Below, piece by piece: positions 42,661 through 51,184 of a stretch of DNA of 51,384 bases. A model generated the notes under the pieces. That model ran no database searches. It had not been told where the DNA came from and saw only the letters and a list, made by a program, of their open reading frames with translations. The DNA lies in contig JBDRZL010000015.1 in NCBI GenBank assembly GCA_039803925.1, forward strand, positions 1 to 51,384, given 5' to 3'. The number at the start of each line of letters is the position of its first letter. Positions within the stretch are counted from its first letter, which is position 1. The DNA is from a candidate division WOR-3 bacterium (GTDB lineage Bacteria > Hydrothermota > Hydrothermia > Hydrothermales > JAJRUZ01). The translations under genes and the position numbers were made by a program.

Positions 42661-43660
42661 ATTTAAAAAAACCTTCTTTTCTTTCTACTTCAAAATTTAA
42701 AAAATGTTTACATGTCCAGATTGCTGTTTCAAAGTGTCTTGTTGGTTCTGGAACAAAAATTTGTCCTCCATACAAACAAAGAAAAGGAACTAACTGGTCA
42801 GAAAGATTTGGATCAGGAGAATCACCCCTTTTTAAAAGAAGTAAAAATCTATCAGCAATTTCTTCACCCAGTTTTTCAGAAGTTACTCCTTTTTTACATA
42901 ATATATCAAGAGCAAGTTCTCTATTACCATCAAAAATTCCCTTGATAAAAAAAGCACATCCAGGTGAAAGGGATTGCTCATAAGATATTTCAATTTCCTT
43001 AATAACATTTATTTCTTTAATTTTCTTTAAAAAGGATTCTTTCATTCTTTCAAGAACTCTTCTTTCTTTCAAAATTATTGAACCTGATAATTTACCCAGT
43101 ATTTTTTTTAGTTCTCCTTTTCCGAAATTTAAATTTATTTTATCAAGTTTTCCATGAAATTTAAGTTTAACAAAACCTCCACCCTGTGGGTAATATCCCC
43201 TTCTTATAATAAAAATTTCCTTTTCAAAAAGAATCTTTTCAAATAAAGGTAAGAAATGAAACCTGAAATAATCAAAGGTAGGTGCACCTTCTACATCAGT
43301 TCCCCCCTGTATTTCAAGATATAAAGGTTTTTCAGATATAAGGGAAACAGGGAAAATTGTCTGTAAAAAAAGGGGAATTGAACCAGCGGTTTTAAAATCC
43401 ATTTTAACCTTTCCACCTTTAATTTTTCCAGGAAAAAATTTAACTTCAAGGGAATTTAAAGTATCACCTTCTACCTTTATATCAGATATCTCCTTTAAAC
43501 ATTTTATAATATGTAAATGTTGGTTTTTTAGGCCTGGATTTGATCTTCCCCTTCTAATGTTATAAATATAAAAGGGTTTATTTGTTAATAGTGAAAGAAA
43601 AAGAGAAATCCTTAAAATCTGACCTCCACCTTCAAGGTAAGAACCATCAATTTGAATCAT
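42647..43660 (-). CDS. rtcA: RNA 3'-terminal phosphate cyclase RtcA
   Basis: Uses ATP to convert RNA 3'-phosphate ends to 2',3'-cyclic phosphates. Motifs: IDGSYLEGGGQILRISLFLS (residues 4-23), IRRGRSNPGLKNQHL (~36), GGTDVEGAPTFDYF (~118), RRGYYPQGGGFVKLKF (~145), and the catalytic His in PTRHFETAIW (~316). The 337-residue length is normal. It lies directly behind the unknown gene at 43669. The window also encodes ThpR, which opens cyclic phosphates, but no RtcB ligase. Confidence 0.93.
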   Translation of the reverse strand: MIQIDGSYLEGGGQILRISLFLSLLTNKPFYIYNIRRGRSNPGLKNQHLHIIKCLKEISDIKVEGDTLNSLEVKFFPGKIKGGKVKMDFKTAGSIPLFLQTIFPVSLISEKPLYLEIQGGTDVEGAPTFDYFRFHFLPLFEKILFEKEIFIIRRGYYPQGGGFVKLKFHGKLDKINLNFGKGELKKILGKLSGSIILKERRVLERMKESFLKKIKEINVIKEIEISYEQSLSPGCAFFIKGIFDGNRELALDILCKKGVTSEKLGEEIADRFLLLLKRGDSPDPNLSDQLVPFLCLYGGQIFVPEPTRHFETAIWTCKHFLNFEVERKEGFFKFIPL

Positions 43661-43668
43661 ATACTAAT

Positions 43669-44124
43669 TTACTTCCTCAAACTTTCAGTGAATTCTAATC
43701 CTTTCTCAGTTAAAACATAAAGTGGTTTTCCGTTCCTCTTTTTAGGTAAAGAATAAATAAAATTTTTTTCTCTAAATTTCTGTAAAAAGGTTGAGGGATT
43801 TTTTGTTATTTTCCATTTCATTATTTTATAGATTGATTTTATATCAGAAAGTGTAAAAGATTTTCTTCCAAAATTCTCATAATGGAATCTCGCAGCAAGT
43901 AACATTTTTTCAGTATTACTTTTTATTTTAAAATTTTTAAAATAATCCTTTGTTTTTTCTAAATCACCCTCTTCATATTTCTCTTTTTCAATATACTTCT
44001 TTTCAGGAAACTTTTTAAAAAAAGTTTTTAAAAATTCCTTAAATTTTCTTTCAACAAAATCCCTGTCACCCTGAATTTCTAATTCTAAATCTCCTTCCTT
44101 AATTCTTATAAGATATGTTGGCAT
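43669..44124 (-). CDS. Unknown protein with possible C-terminal winged helix
   Basis: 151 residues, not recognised. The N-terminus begins with a beta-helix unit (TYLIRIKEGDLELEIQG, then DFVERKFKEFLKTFF). A lysine/glutamate-rich linker follows. The C-terminal ~75 residues have helix-turn-helix character (KMLLAARFHYENFGRKSFT, LSDIKSIYKIMKW, NPSTFLQKFREKNFIYSL, then PLYVLTEKGLEFTESL as a wing and last helix). It may bind nucleic acid or regulate. It is 9 nt upstream of rtcA and probably co-transcribed. Confidence 0.55.
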   Translation of the reverse strand: MPTYLIRIKEGDLELEIQGDRDFVERKFKEFLKTFFKKFPEKKYIEKEKYEEGDLEKTKDYFKNFKIKSNTEKMLLAARFHYENFGRKSFTLSDIKSIYKIMKWKITKNPSTFLQKFREKNFIYSLPKKRNGKPLYVLTEKGLEFTESLRK

Positions 44125-44146
44125 TATTTTCTCCCTTATGGATTTA

Positions 44147-44181
44147 TGGAATAGAACCTTTAAAAAGCAGTATATTATAAT
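44147..44181. promoter_or_regulatory. Divergent TATAAT promoter region with leader motif (minus)
   Basis: The overlapping boxes TATAAT at 44176-44181 (plus) and 44179-44174 (minus) can serve both directions. On the minus strand AGGTTCTATTCC follows (44159-44148), then GGGAG and ATG at 44124. It is a leader-motif variant with a 7-nt loop, TTCTATT. Confidence 0.4.
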
Positions 44182-44208
44182 AACTTATGAAGATTTTTTT
44201 TTCAATCA

Positions 44209-44221
44209 AGGTTCAAATCCT
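44209..44221 (+). promoter_or_regulatory. T-arm-like leader motif before the radical SAM gene
   Basis: AGGTTCAAATCCT (followed by C) is identical over 14 bases to the T-arm of tRNA-Val in this window. It can pair AGG/CCT around TTCAAAT. It lies 23 nt upstream of ATG 44245, with AGAAGGG between as ribosome-binding site. Confidence 0.45.
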
Positions 44222-44244
44222 CTTATTAAAAAGAAGGGTAAAAA

Positions 44245-45276
44245 ATGATTAGAATAGATGAACTTACAAGAGAAGGAGAGCTGTATGAGGTTTTAGATAA
44301 CAAAAAAGTAAGATGTTTTGCCTGTGCCCATAAATGTGTTATATTTGAAGGTAAAAGGGGAATCTGCCAGGTTAGATTTAATGTAGAAGGAAAACTTTAT
44401 GTTCCTTTTAATTATGTTTCAGGACTTCAAAATGATCCTATTGAAAAAAAACCTTTTTTTCATTTTTTACCAGGTTCTTATGCCTTAACCTTTGGGATGC
44501 TTGGTTGCGATTTTCATTGTCCATATTGCCAAAACTGGATAACATCACAAGCTTTTAAAGATGAAAGAGCTATCCTTTATTATGAGGAAATAACACCGGA
44601 AGAGATAGTAAAAATAGCACTTTTAAAGGGTTCAAAAAGTGTAATTTCTTCCTATAATGAACCACTTATAACAACAGAATGGGCAAGGGAAATTTTTAAA
44701 TTAGCAAAAGAAAAAGGTCTTAAAACAGGTTATGTTTCTAATGGTTATGTAACTGATGAGGTTTTGGATTATCTTACCGGTTTAATTGATGCCTATAAAA
44801 TTGACCTAAAAAGTTTTAAAGAGGAAAATTATAGGATTTTAGGTGGAAAACTTAAATATGTTCTTGAAGGGATTGAAAAAGTTTTTAAAAGGGGATTATG
44901 GCTTGAAATTGTTACACTCATTGTTCCAGATTACAATGATTCTGAAGAGGAATTAAGAGAGATTGCAAAGTTTATTAAAAGTTTATCACCTTTTATTCCA
45001 TGGCATGTTACTGCCTTTCATCCTGATTATAAAATGCAAGATCGTAATAGAACCTCTGTTAGAAAAATAATGAGAGCAAGGGAAATTGGACTTGAGGAAG
45101 GTCTTAAATTTGTATATGGAGGAAATGTTTGGGGTTTTCCTGAAATTGAAAGCACCTATTGTCCTTCTTGTGGAGAAATTCTCATTAAAAGGGAAACATT
45201 TTTTGTTTTAGAAAATAAAATTAAAAATGGAAAATGCCAAAAGTGTAAAACTGAAATAAAAGGAATATGGAATTAA
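44245..45276 (+). CDS. amrS: AmmeMemoRadiSam system radical SAM enzyme
   Basis: Radical SAM protein with the cluster motif GCDFHCPYCQNW (C-x3-C-x2-C, ~residues 91-99), preceded by a four-Cys N-terminal region (CFACAHKC, GICQVRF) that is typical of AmrS. Family blocks YNEPLITTEWAREIF, TGYVSNGYVTDEVLDYL, IDAYKIDLKSF and WHVTAFHPDYKM are present. A C-terminal zinc ribbon (CPSCG and CQKC) extends it to 343 residues. The partner genes AMMECR1 and MEMO1 are not in the window. Its stop overlaps the ABC ATPase start by 10 nt. Confidence 0.9.
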   Translation: MIRIDELTREGELYEVLDNKKVRCFACAHKCVIFEGKRGICQVRFNVEGKLYVPFNYVSGLQNDPIEKKPFFHFLPGSYALTFGMLGCDFHCPYCQNWITSQAFKDERAILYYEEITPEEIVKIALLKGSKSVISSYNEPLITTEWAREIFKLAKEKGLKTGYVSNGYVTDEVLDYLTGLIDAYKIDLKSFKEENYRILGGKLKYVLEGIEKVFKRGLWLEIVTLIVPDYNDSEEELREIAKFIKSLSPFIPWHVTAFHPDYKMQDRNRTSVRKIMRAREIGLEEGLKFVYGGNVWGFPEIESTYCPSCGEILIKRETFFVLENKIKNGKCQKCKTEIKGIWN

Positions 45277-46235
45277 ATTTACCAATAAAAACCCTTGATT
45301 TAAAAAGATATTACGGGAAAGTCTGTGCTCTTGATGGTATTTCAATAGAGGTTAAAGAGGGAGAAATTTTCGGGCTTTTAGGTCCTAATGGAGCAGGTAA
45401 AACAACCTTTATAAGAATTCTAACAACTTTACTTTTACCTTCTTCAGGAAAGGCTTATGTTTTGGGTTATGATGTGGAAAAAGATTTTAGAGAAATAAGA
45501 AAAAGAATAAATATGGTATCAGGAGGTGAAGAGATAGGTTATGGAATTTTAACCCTTGAAGAGACCCTTTTTTTATTTTCCCAATTCTATGGAATTTCAA
45601 TTAAAGAAACAAGAAGAAGAATAAAAGAACTTTCTCAATTACTTAACTTAGAACCCCATCTAAAAAAAAGAGTATCAAGACTTTCAACAGGATTAAGGCA
45701 AAGGATGAATATAGCAAGGGGATTTATAAATAATCCTCAAGTAATATTTCTTGATGAGCCAACAATGGGACTTGATGTTGAGTCAAGTATTGAGGTTAGA
45801 CGATTCATTAAAAAATGGGTAAGAGAAAACAGTGGAAAAACAATACTTCTAACAACCCATAATATGTTTGAAGCAGATGAGTTATGTGATAGAATAGCAA
45901 TAATAAATAAGGGAAAAATCCTTGCCTGTGATACACCTCAAGGGTTAAAGGAAATGGTAAAAAAGGAAGATATATATGAGTTTGAAATAAGAGCAAGAGA
46001 ATATGAGCTTAAAAAAACCTCTGAATTATCAATACTGGAAAAAAAGAAATTGGAAGGTGAAAGAATATATATTAAAATAAGAACTCAAAAAAATTTACCT
46101 TTTGAAAGAATTATAAATGAGATAAAGAGGAATAAAGAGGAAATACTTTCTTTTAAAAAAATTGAACCAACTCTTGAAGAGGTATTTGTTAAACTTGTTG
46201 GTAAAACTTTTGAAGAGATTGAAAAAGAAAAATGA
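45267..46235 (+). CDS. ABC-2 exporter ATP-binding protein
   Basis: 322 residues with Walker A GPNGAGKTTFIR (~39-50), the Q-loop region near GGEEIGYGILTLEE, signature RLSTGLRQRMNIARG (~143) and Walker B VIFLDEPTMGLD (~162), then TTHNMFEADELCDR. The C-terminal ~80 residues resemble the DUF4162-type extension of DrrA/NodI-like exporters. It is coupled by 4-nt overlap to the first of two permeases. Substrate unknown. Confidence 0.9.
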   Translation: MELNLPIKTLDLKRYYGKVCALDGISIEVKEGEIFGLLGPNGAGKTTFIRILTTLLLPSSGKAYVLGYDVEKDFREIRKRINMVSGGEEIGYGILTLEETLFLFSQFYGISIKETRRRIKELSQLLNLEPHLKKRVSRLSTGLRQRMNIARGFINNPQVIFLDEPTMGLDVESSIEVRRFIKKWVRENSGKTILLTTHNMFEADELCDRIAIINKGKILACDTPQGLKEMVKKEDIYEFEIRAREYELKKTSELSILEKKKLEGERIYIKIRTQKNLPFERIINEIKRNKEEILSFKKIEPTLEEVFVKLVGKTFEEIEKEK

Positions 46236-47056
46236 AAAAATTTAAGGAATCTCTTTCAATAAATATAAGAGCAATATTAGCAAGAGCCTATGTTAGAATA
46301 GTTGCAACCCACAGGGAAGGTTCTTGGATTTTTTTATATGGTTTAACAGGTCTTATTTCAATAGCCTCCTACATTTTTTTATACAGGAATCTTGGAGCAA
46401 AAAAGGTATTTGAAGGATTTGTTATAATAGGTGGTTTTGTTTTAGCTTTCTGGATAAATGTTTTATGGAGTATAGCCTCACAGCTATACTGGGAAAAACT
46501 TTCAGGTAATTTAAGATACTTTATAATAGCACCTTGTTCAAAAATGTCAATTTTAATTGGAATGTCAATAGGTGGAATTTATATGATTTTATTCAGATCT
46601 ATATTTATTCTTTTTACTGCTTTTATAATTTTTAAAACACCATTAACACTTTTTAATCCTTTTCTTGCAATTTTAACATTTTTTATTACTCTTTTTGGAC
46701 TCTATGGGCTTGGTATGTCTTTTTCTTCTTTATATCTTATATGGGGAAGAGAGGCTTGGCACTTATCTAATCTATTTCAAGAGCCTGTTTATGCAATTTC
46801 TGGTTTATATTATCCGATAAAAGTTTTACCAATTTTTATTATTTTTGTAGCTTCTCTTATCCCCCTTACCCTTGGTCTTGATGCTATTAGGCAGGCTTTT
46901 TTCGGAAAAGAAGCAGAAGGAATTTTAAACATTTATATTGAAATTTTAATACTTACAATTTTATCAGTGATTTTTCTTTTACTTTCTTACTATACTTTAA
47001 TAAAGATGGAAAACATAGCAAGAAAATGGGGAACACTTATTGAAAGATGGCAATAG
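46232..47056 (+). CDS. ABC-2 type permease, first subunit
   Basis: 274 residues with six hydrophobic segments and the ABC-2 plan: an N-terminal amphipathic RAILARAYVRIVATHREG, SIASQLYWEKLSGNLRYFIIAPCSKMSIL between TM segments, and SGLYYPIKVLPIFIIFVASLIPLTLGLDAIRQ near the end. It overlaps the ATPase by 4 nt and the second permease by 10 nt. It presumably forms a heterodimeric export channel. Confidence 0.85.
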   Translation: MKKFKESLSINIRAILARAYVRIVATHREGSWIFLYGLTGLISIASYIFLYRNLGAKKVFEGFVIIGGFVLAFWINVLWSIASQLYWEKLSGNLRYFIIAPCSKMSILIGMSIGGIYMILFRSIFILFTAFIIFKTPLTLFNPFLAILTFFITLFGLYGLGMSFSSLYLIWGREAWHLSNLFQEPVYAISGLYYPIKVLPIFIIFVASLIPLTLGLDAIRQAFFGKEAEGILNIYIEILILTILSVIFLLLSYYTLIKMENIARKWGTLIERWQ

Positions 47057-47874
47057 TAAGATTTCTTTACTCCTCTTTCCTATTAGCTTTCAAGGTTGAA
47101 TCAAACTGGACTCGACCTTTCTGGTTTTTCTTTTATCATGCAATAAAACCCTTTTCTACAGTTATTCTGGTTTTATTCATGTATAAGGCTATACTTGGTT
47201 TTGATTTTGAAAATCCTTATTTCCCCTTTTTATATACTGGAACGGTTTTCTGGGCTTTTATTCAGAATTCAATATTTGGAATTTCATGGAGTATTCTCAG
47301 TGATAGGGAATTTTATCAGACTTTAAAATATATGGTAACTTTACCTTTTTCCTATTCATTAAATTTATTTGGTAGATTCTTAGCCTATCTTGTTCTTTCA
47401 ATATTTTCAGTAACAGTTCTTTTAATAGCAGGAAAGATAATATTCAAGGTAAATTATTTAATTGAACCTTTATTTTTCATATATTTTTTTTCTGCAATAC
47501 CTTTATTTTTTTCATCAGGTTTACTTTTTTCATCTCTTTTACTTATTTATCCCAGATATGCTTTTTTTATTCAGGAACTCTTTTCAGGAGTATTGTTTTT
47601 AATTTCAGGAGTTATTTATCCTATTAAAATTCTTCCTTATCCCTTAAATCTAATTGCAGCATATTCACCTATTACAATATGGCTTGATGGTTTGAGGAAA
47701 AGTCTTGGATTAAAGCTTTTTTCCCAGGAGATTTTTAATCCTGAAAATATTTCCTTTATTTTTATATTTTTCTTATTTTCTTTTTTCTTTTCCATTATCT
47801 CAATTTACCTTTTTAATCTTTCAGAAAATATGGCAAGGAAAAAGGGACTCCTTGAAGAAACAACAGGTGGTTGA
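47047..47874 (+). CDS. ABC-2 type permease, second subunit
   Basis: 275 residues, paralogous to the gene before it in layout. Six hydrophobic segments are seen, with LSDREFYQTLKYMVTLPFSYSLNL, SGVIYPIKILPYPLNLIAAYSPITIWLDGLRK and the ending NLSENMARKKG, which parallels KMENIARKWG of the first subunit. The pair probably arose by duplication. Last gene of the AmrS-ABC operon. Confidence 0.85.
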   Translation: MAIVRFLYSSFLLAFKVESNWTRPFWFFFYHAIKPFSTVILVLFMYKAILGFDFENPYFPFLYTGTVFWAFIQNSIFGISWSILSDREFYQTLKYMVTLPFSYSLNLFGRFLAYLVLSIFSVTVLLIAGKIIFKVNYLIEPLFFIYFFSAIPLFFSSGLLFSSLLLIYPRYAFFIQELFSGVLFLISGVIYPIKILPYPLNLIAAYSPITIWLDGLRKSLGLKLFSQEIFNPENISFIFIFFLFSFFFSIISIYLFNLSENMARKKGLLEETTGG

Positions 47875-47905
47875 AGTTTTAATAGTGAAATAATAAATGA
47901 AATAA

Positions 47906-48007
47906 ATGAAAAAAAGAAGAAGATATTTAGATGATTTCCTTTCCCTTATACCGATTTATGAGGATAAAAAAAGAAACTGCCTTAAAAAATTTACTTTTAG
48001 AAAATAG
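47906..48007 (+). CDS. Possible 33-residue basic ORF
   Basis: ATG 47906 to TAG 48005-48007 encodes a short basic peptide beginning MKKRRRYLDDFLSLIPIYED. There is no convincing ribosome-binding site, and no family is recognised. It follows the ABC-2 operon by 31 nt. It might be a gene remnant or chance ORF. Confidence 0.2.
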   Translation: MKKRRRYLDDFLSLIPIYEDKKRNCLKKFTFRK

Positions 48008-48085
48008 AAAATTTATTAAAAACAAGGTATTTTTCTTGTATTTTCATTAGAAATAAAAGGTCATATTCAAGTGGGTGTAAAATTA

Positions 48086-49522
48086 TTAAACTACTATTTC
48101 TTCAAACCTTCTACTCTTTGGAATCTGGCTTTTTATTTTGTTTTCCCTTTTAACACCAATTCCAAGGCATATTCCATCATAAACAAGAATTTTAAAACCA
48201 TTTTCCTCTTTATCTGAAATTTCAATATCAAGACCCTTTAAAATTTTTATCGCATCTTCAGAATTTTTTATTTCATAAATATTTTTCTTAATAAATGGAA
48301 AAACAAGTTGAACAAAATTTGTTGTCAATTTATATTCATTATTATGCAATCTTGCTATACGGATTCCCTCTCTGAAAGAATGGGGAATCTCAAATTTTTC
48401 AAAATCTCCTGATAAAAGCCATATATCATTTTTTAATTTAAAAATTTTATCATCAAAATAAGATTCATCTATTCCAAAATATTCCTTAAGAAATTTTAAA
48501 AACCTTCTAATTTCAGAATTATCCCTTTTTAAAAGTTTTCTATATTCTTTTTTTACAACATAATTTTTTTCTTTTTTTAGTTTATCTATTTTTTTCATTT
48601 TAACAATAAAAAACCCCTCCATTTTTGATTTATGAGGCCATATCCTGATAGCTTTTTCAATTTCTTTTGAAAACTTTTTATCCCTGTATTCAGTTATACC
48701 TCTTTCCTCATTTATGTTAATTTCGTCAATTTTCATCACTTCTAATGGATAAGTTTTTAAAATTTCATCAATAAGTTCTTCGTTTTCTTCAACTGTTAAT
48801 GTGCAAGTTGAATAAACAATTTCACCCCCTACTTTTAAAGCCTTTATTGCTGAAACAAGAAGTTTTTTTTGAATATTTTTATAAAAATTAACTTCCTTTT
48901 CATTCCACCAGGAAAGAACTTCCTTTGCTTTATGGAGAGTTCCCATACTTGAACAAGGAGCATCAACAAGAATTTTATCAAAACTTTCAAAATAAAATTT
49001 TCCAAATTGGGCTCCATCCATCATAGTTATGGCAGAATTAATAAGACCAATTCTATCAATGTTATGGGTTAAAGCTTTTATTCTTGGTAAATGAATATCA
49101 TTACAAACAAGAACACCTTTATTTTCCATAATTTCACCAATCTGAGTTGCTTTTGAACCAGGAGCAGAAGCAATATCAAGTATAAATTGACCTTTTTCAG
49201 GTTTTAGAATCTTTACAGGTAAAAGGGAAGATTTTTCCTGTATGTAAAAAAAACCTGCGTAGTGTTCAAGAGTTTTACCTATTTCATATGGTTCATAAAT
49301 AACTTCAAAGGAATTTTCATAAAGAGGGTTTTCTTTTAATATAAAACCTTTCTTTATTAGTCTTTCCTTCAAAAAATTTCTATCAGTTTTTAAAATATTA
49401 ACCCTTAAGGTTTTAGGGAATTCATCCTTAACAGATTCAAAAAATTCTTTTGTTTCCTTAGAACCAATAAGTTTAACAAGGTAAGAATAAAAGGAGGTAT
49501 TTTCAAACAAGATTTCTTGCAA
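48086..49522 (-). CDS. RsmB/NOP2-family RNA (cytosine-5)-methyltransferase
   Basis: Methylates cytosine C5 in rRNA or tRNA. The N-terminal FPKTLRVNILKT is the family RNA-binding start. SAM-binding LDIASAPGSKATQIGE (~114) and ICNDIHLPRIKALTHNIDRIG-like segments follow. The catalytic Cys pair lies in VDAPCSSMGTLHK and YSTCTLTVEENEELI. The C-terminal ~120 residues (~355-478) look like a PUA-like extension seen in RsmF-type enzymes. At 478 residues it is full length. It overlaps yicC by 20 nt. Confidence 0.87.
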   Translation of the reverse strand: MQEILFENTSFYSYLVKLIGSKETKEFFESVKDEFPKTLRVNILKTDRNFLKERLIKKGFILKENPLYENSFEVIYEPYEIGKTLEHYAGFFYIQEKSSLLPVKILKPEKGQFILDIASAPGSKATQIGEIMENKGVLVCNDIHLPRIKALTHNIDRIGLINSAITMMDGAQFGKFYFESFDKILVDAPCSSMGTLHKAKEVLSWWNEKEVNFYKNIQKKLLVSAIKALKVGGEIVYSTCTLTVEENEELIDEILKTYPLEVMKIDEININEERGITEYRDKKFSKEIEKAIRIWPHKSKMEGFFIVKMKKIDKLKKEKNYVVKKEYRKLLKRDNSEIRRFLKFLKEYFGIDESYFDDKIFKLKNDIWLLSGDFEKFEIPHSFREGIRIARLHNNEYKLTTNFVQLVFPFIKKNIYEIKNSEDAIKILKGLDIEISDKEENGFKILVYDGICLGIGVKRENKIKSQIPKSRRFEEIVV

Positions 49523-50234
49523 GTTCCCTTATGTTAAGAGCACTTTCCTTTATTTTTATTGCAGAGTTTATTACCTTTAAATCTTCAGTCTTCTGTGAAA
49601 TTGTATTTGCTTCTTTTAAAATTTCCTGTCCATAAAAATCCAGTTTTTTACCCCATGGTCCATCTTTATTTTTTAAAATTCTCATAATACTTTTTATATG
49701 AGAGCCTATTCTAACAATTTCCTCATTTATTTTCTCACTATTCATCTTTTCTAAATTAAACACAATTTTTTTTATTTCCCTTTCAATTGCTTTCTTTATT
49801 TCTTCTCCCTCTTTTAATCTTTTTTCTTCAAGTTCTATTAGGGCTTTTTTTAAAAGTTTTTTTAAAAGTATCCATATTCTTTTTTCAGGATAAATAAATT
49901 TAACAAGACCAGGAATTTTGAATGGGTCAATTGTAAATAGTAAATTCTTTTTACTTTTAAGTTTTATATCTTTAATTAAATTTTCATTAATTTTGAATCT
50001 CAATCCCGTTTCAGGAAAATTAATTTTAACTACGAATTTTCCATCTTTTAAATGTTTTTCAAGAAAATTTCTTACCTTTGCTTCTATTCCAGGTATCTCT
50101 GGCTGTAAAATAACTTTAAATTCAGAACCTAATGAATTTAAAGATATAATTTCAAGTTTACAGAAAATATTACCTTCTCTTCCTGATTTCGTGCTTACAC
50201 CTGTCATACTTTTTATCCCCTTTTTAATTTTCAT
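49503..50234 (-). CDS. yicC: YicC-family endoribonuclease
   Basis: YicC proteins are endoribonucleases acting in RNA turnover. The family start is seen as SMTGVSTKSGREG, followed by KLEIISLNSLGSEFKV. The C-terminal signature is KKLDFYGQEILKEANTISQK, followed by IKESALNIRELARNL (compare LDFLxQExxREANTxxSK in the family). At 243 residues it is shorter than typical (~290), with the middle region condensed. The first ATG (50234) overlaps ccmB by 4 nt; the family start would suggest ATG nine codons in. Confidence 0.88.
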   Translation of the reverse strand: MKIKKGIKSMTGVSTKSGREGNIFCKLEIISLNSLGSEFKVILQPEIPGIEAKVRNFLEKHLKDGKFVVKINFPETGLRFKINENLIKDIKLKSKKNLLFTIDPFKIPGLVKFIYPEKRIWILLKKLLKKALIELEEKRLKEGEEIKKAIEREIKKIVFNLEKMNSEKINEEIVRIGSHIKSIMRILKNKDGPWGKKLDFYGQEILKEANTISQKTEDLKVINSAIKIKESALNIRELARNLV

Positions 50235-50884
50235 TCCATTAAAACATATTCAAAAAGCAAATCAGATATAAAGAAATAAAGAACATCAAAGAAAAAAAGA
50301 AAAAAAGCATAGTTTAAATTAAAAATTTTCTCTTCAAGCAAAAGAGTTAAACTTTTTGTAACTGAGATAAAGGGAGGAACAAATAGGGGTAATAAAATTA
50401 TAGGCAGTAAAAATTCCCTTGCCTTAGATGAAAAGGTGAGAAAGGATAAAAGTGTTCCAAGAATTGAAAACCCAAAGGAAAATAAAATTAAAATTATAAA
50501 AAAAGGAAAAAAGAGCGGAAAATCAATATTAAGGAAAATTGAGAAAATTACCATTAAAATAAAACCTGAAATTAACTGAAATAAAAACATGGAAAGGATT
50601 TTTGAAATGAAAATATAATTTCTCGGAATAGGAAATGTTAAAAGAGAGTATATTCCACCTGTTTCAAATTCCATTGAACTTATTCTTTCAAATCCAATCA
50701 TTCCTGCAAAAATAAAGGATAAAAAATAGAAAAAGGAAAAAAGCTTCAAATCTTCAATTCTTTCAATTCCAAAACTTATAAGAAAAAGTAATAAAAAGGA
50801 AAAAAGGAGATAGGGTATAATTATTTCTTTTGTTCTAAATTCAAGTAAGATATCTTTTTTAATTAAGTGGATTATATACTTCAA
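50231..50884 (-). CDS. CcmB-family ABC permease (heme exporter B-like)
   Basis: 217 residues with six hydrophobic segments. The N-terminal LIKKDILLEFRTKEIIIPYL and FLSFIFAGMIGFERISSMEFE followed by LTFPIPRNYIFISKIL match the CcmB pattern (Lys-Asp-x2-x-E-x-R, then LxFxRSxxxE and aPVxRxxIFxxK). CcmB works with CcmA in cytochrome c maturation. A CcmA-like ATPase is encoded ~8 kb away at 42013-42660, and no other ccm genes are present. It overlaps yicC by 4 nt. Confidence 0.75.
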   Translation of the reverse strand: MKYIIHLIKKDILLEFRTKEIIIPYLLFSFLLLFLISFGIERIEDLKLFSFFYFLSFIFAGMIGFERISSMEFETGGIYSLLTFPIPRNYIFISKILSMFLFQLISGFILMVIFSIFLNIDFPLFFPFFIILILFSFGFSILGTLLSFLTFSSKAREFLLPIILLPLFVPPFISVTKSLTLLLEEKIFNLNYAFFLFFFDVLYFFISDLLFEYVLME

Positions 50885-50887
50885 AAA

Positions 50888-51070
50888 TCAGACTACCTCA
50901 AGTTTTCTTAAACACTTTGTGCATACTCTAACTTTTTTAATTTTTCCCTCTATTTTTGCCCTTCTTGTATGTAAATTAACCTTAAATTTTCTTGGTGTAA
51001 CCCTGTGGGAATGGGAAATTTGTCTTCCAATAATTGTTTTTTTTCCACAGATTTCACATTGCATTGCCAT
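50888..51070 (-). CDS. rpmB: 50S ribosomal protein L28
   Basis: 60 residues: MAMQCEICGKKTIIGRQISH, then SHRVTPRKFKVNLHT and VRVCTKCLRKLEVV. The two CxxC pairs show the zinc-binding form of L28. AGGAGGAAG lies just upstream of the ATG, and TATAAT lies at 51099-51094 on the minus strand. It heads a minus-strand group rpmB-ccmB-yicC-methyltransferase with almost no gaps. Confidence 0.95.
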   Translation of the reverse strand: MAMQCEICGKKTIIGRQISHSHRVTPRKFKVNLHTRRAKIEGKIKKVRVCTKCLRKLEVV

Positions 51071-51075
51071 TTTTC

Positions 51076-51099
51076 TTCCTCCTTTAGTTTTTAATTATA
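51076..51099 (-). promoter_or_regulatory. Promoter -10 box and RBS of rpmB
   Basis: On the minus strand TATAAT (51099-51094) is followed by AAAGGAGGAAG (51086-51076) and ATG at 51070. The leader is short, and the -35 region is only AT-rich. The integrase relic begins about 85 nt further upstream. Confidence 0.45.
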
Positions 51100-51184
51100 A
51101 TAAAAATAAATAAAATTTTCAATATCCTGTAGAATACAATGAAAATATTGAATTTTTCTTGCTAAATAAAATTATAAGGGTACC

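Noticed and set aside
48015-48050. Terminator hairpin between the ABC-2 operon and the methyltransferase gene
   Set aside because: Only a 5-bp ACAAG/CTTGT stem with a large loop and a poor T-run; too weak to call.
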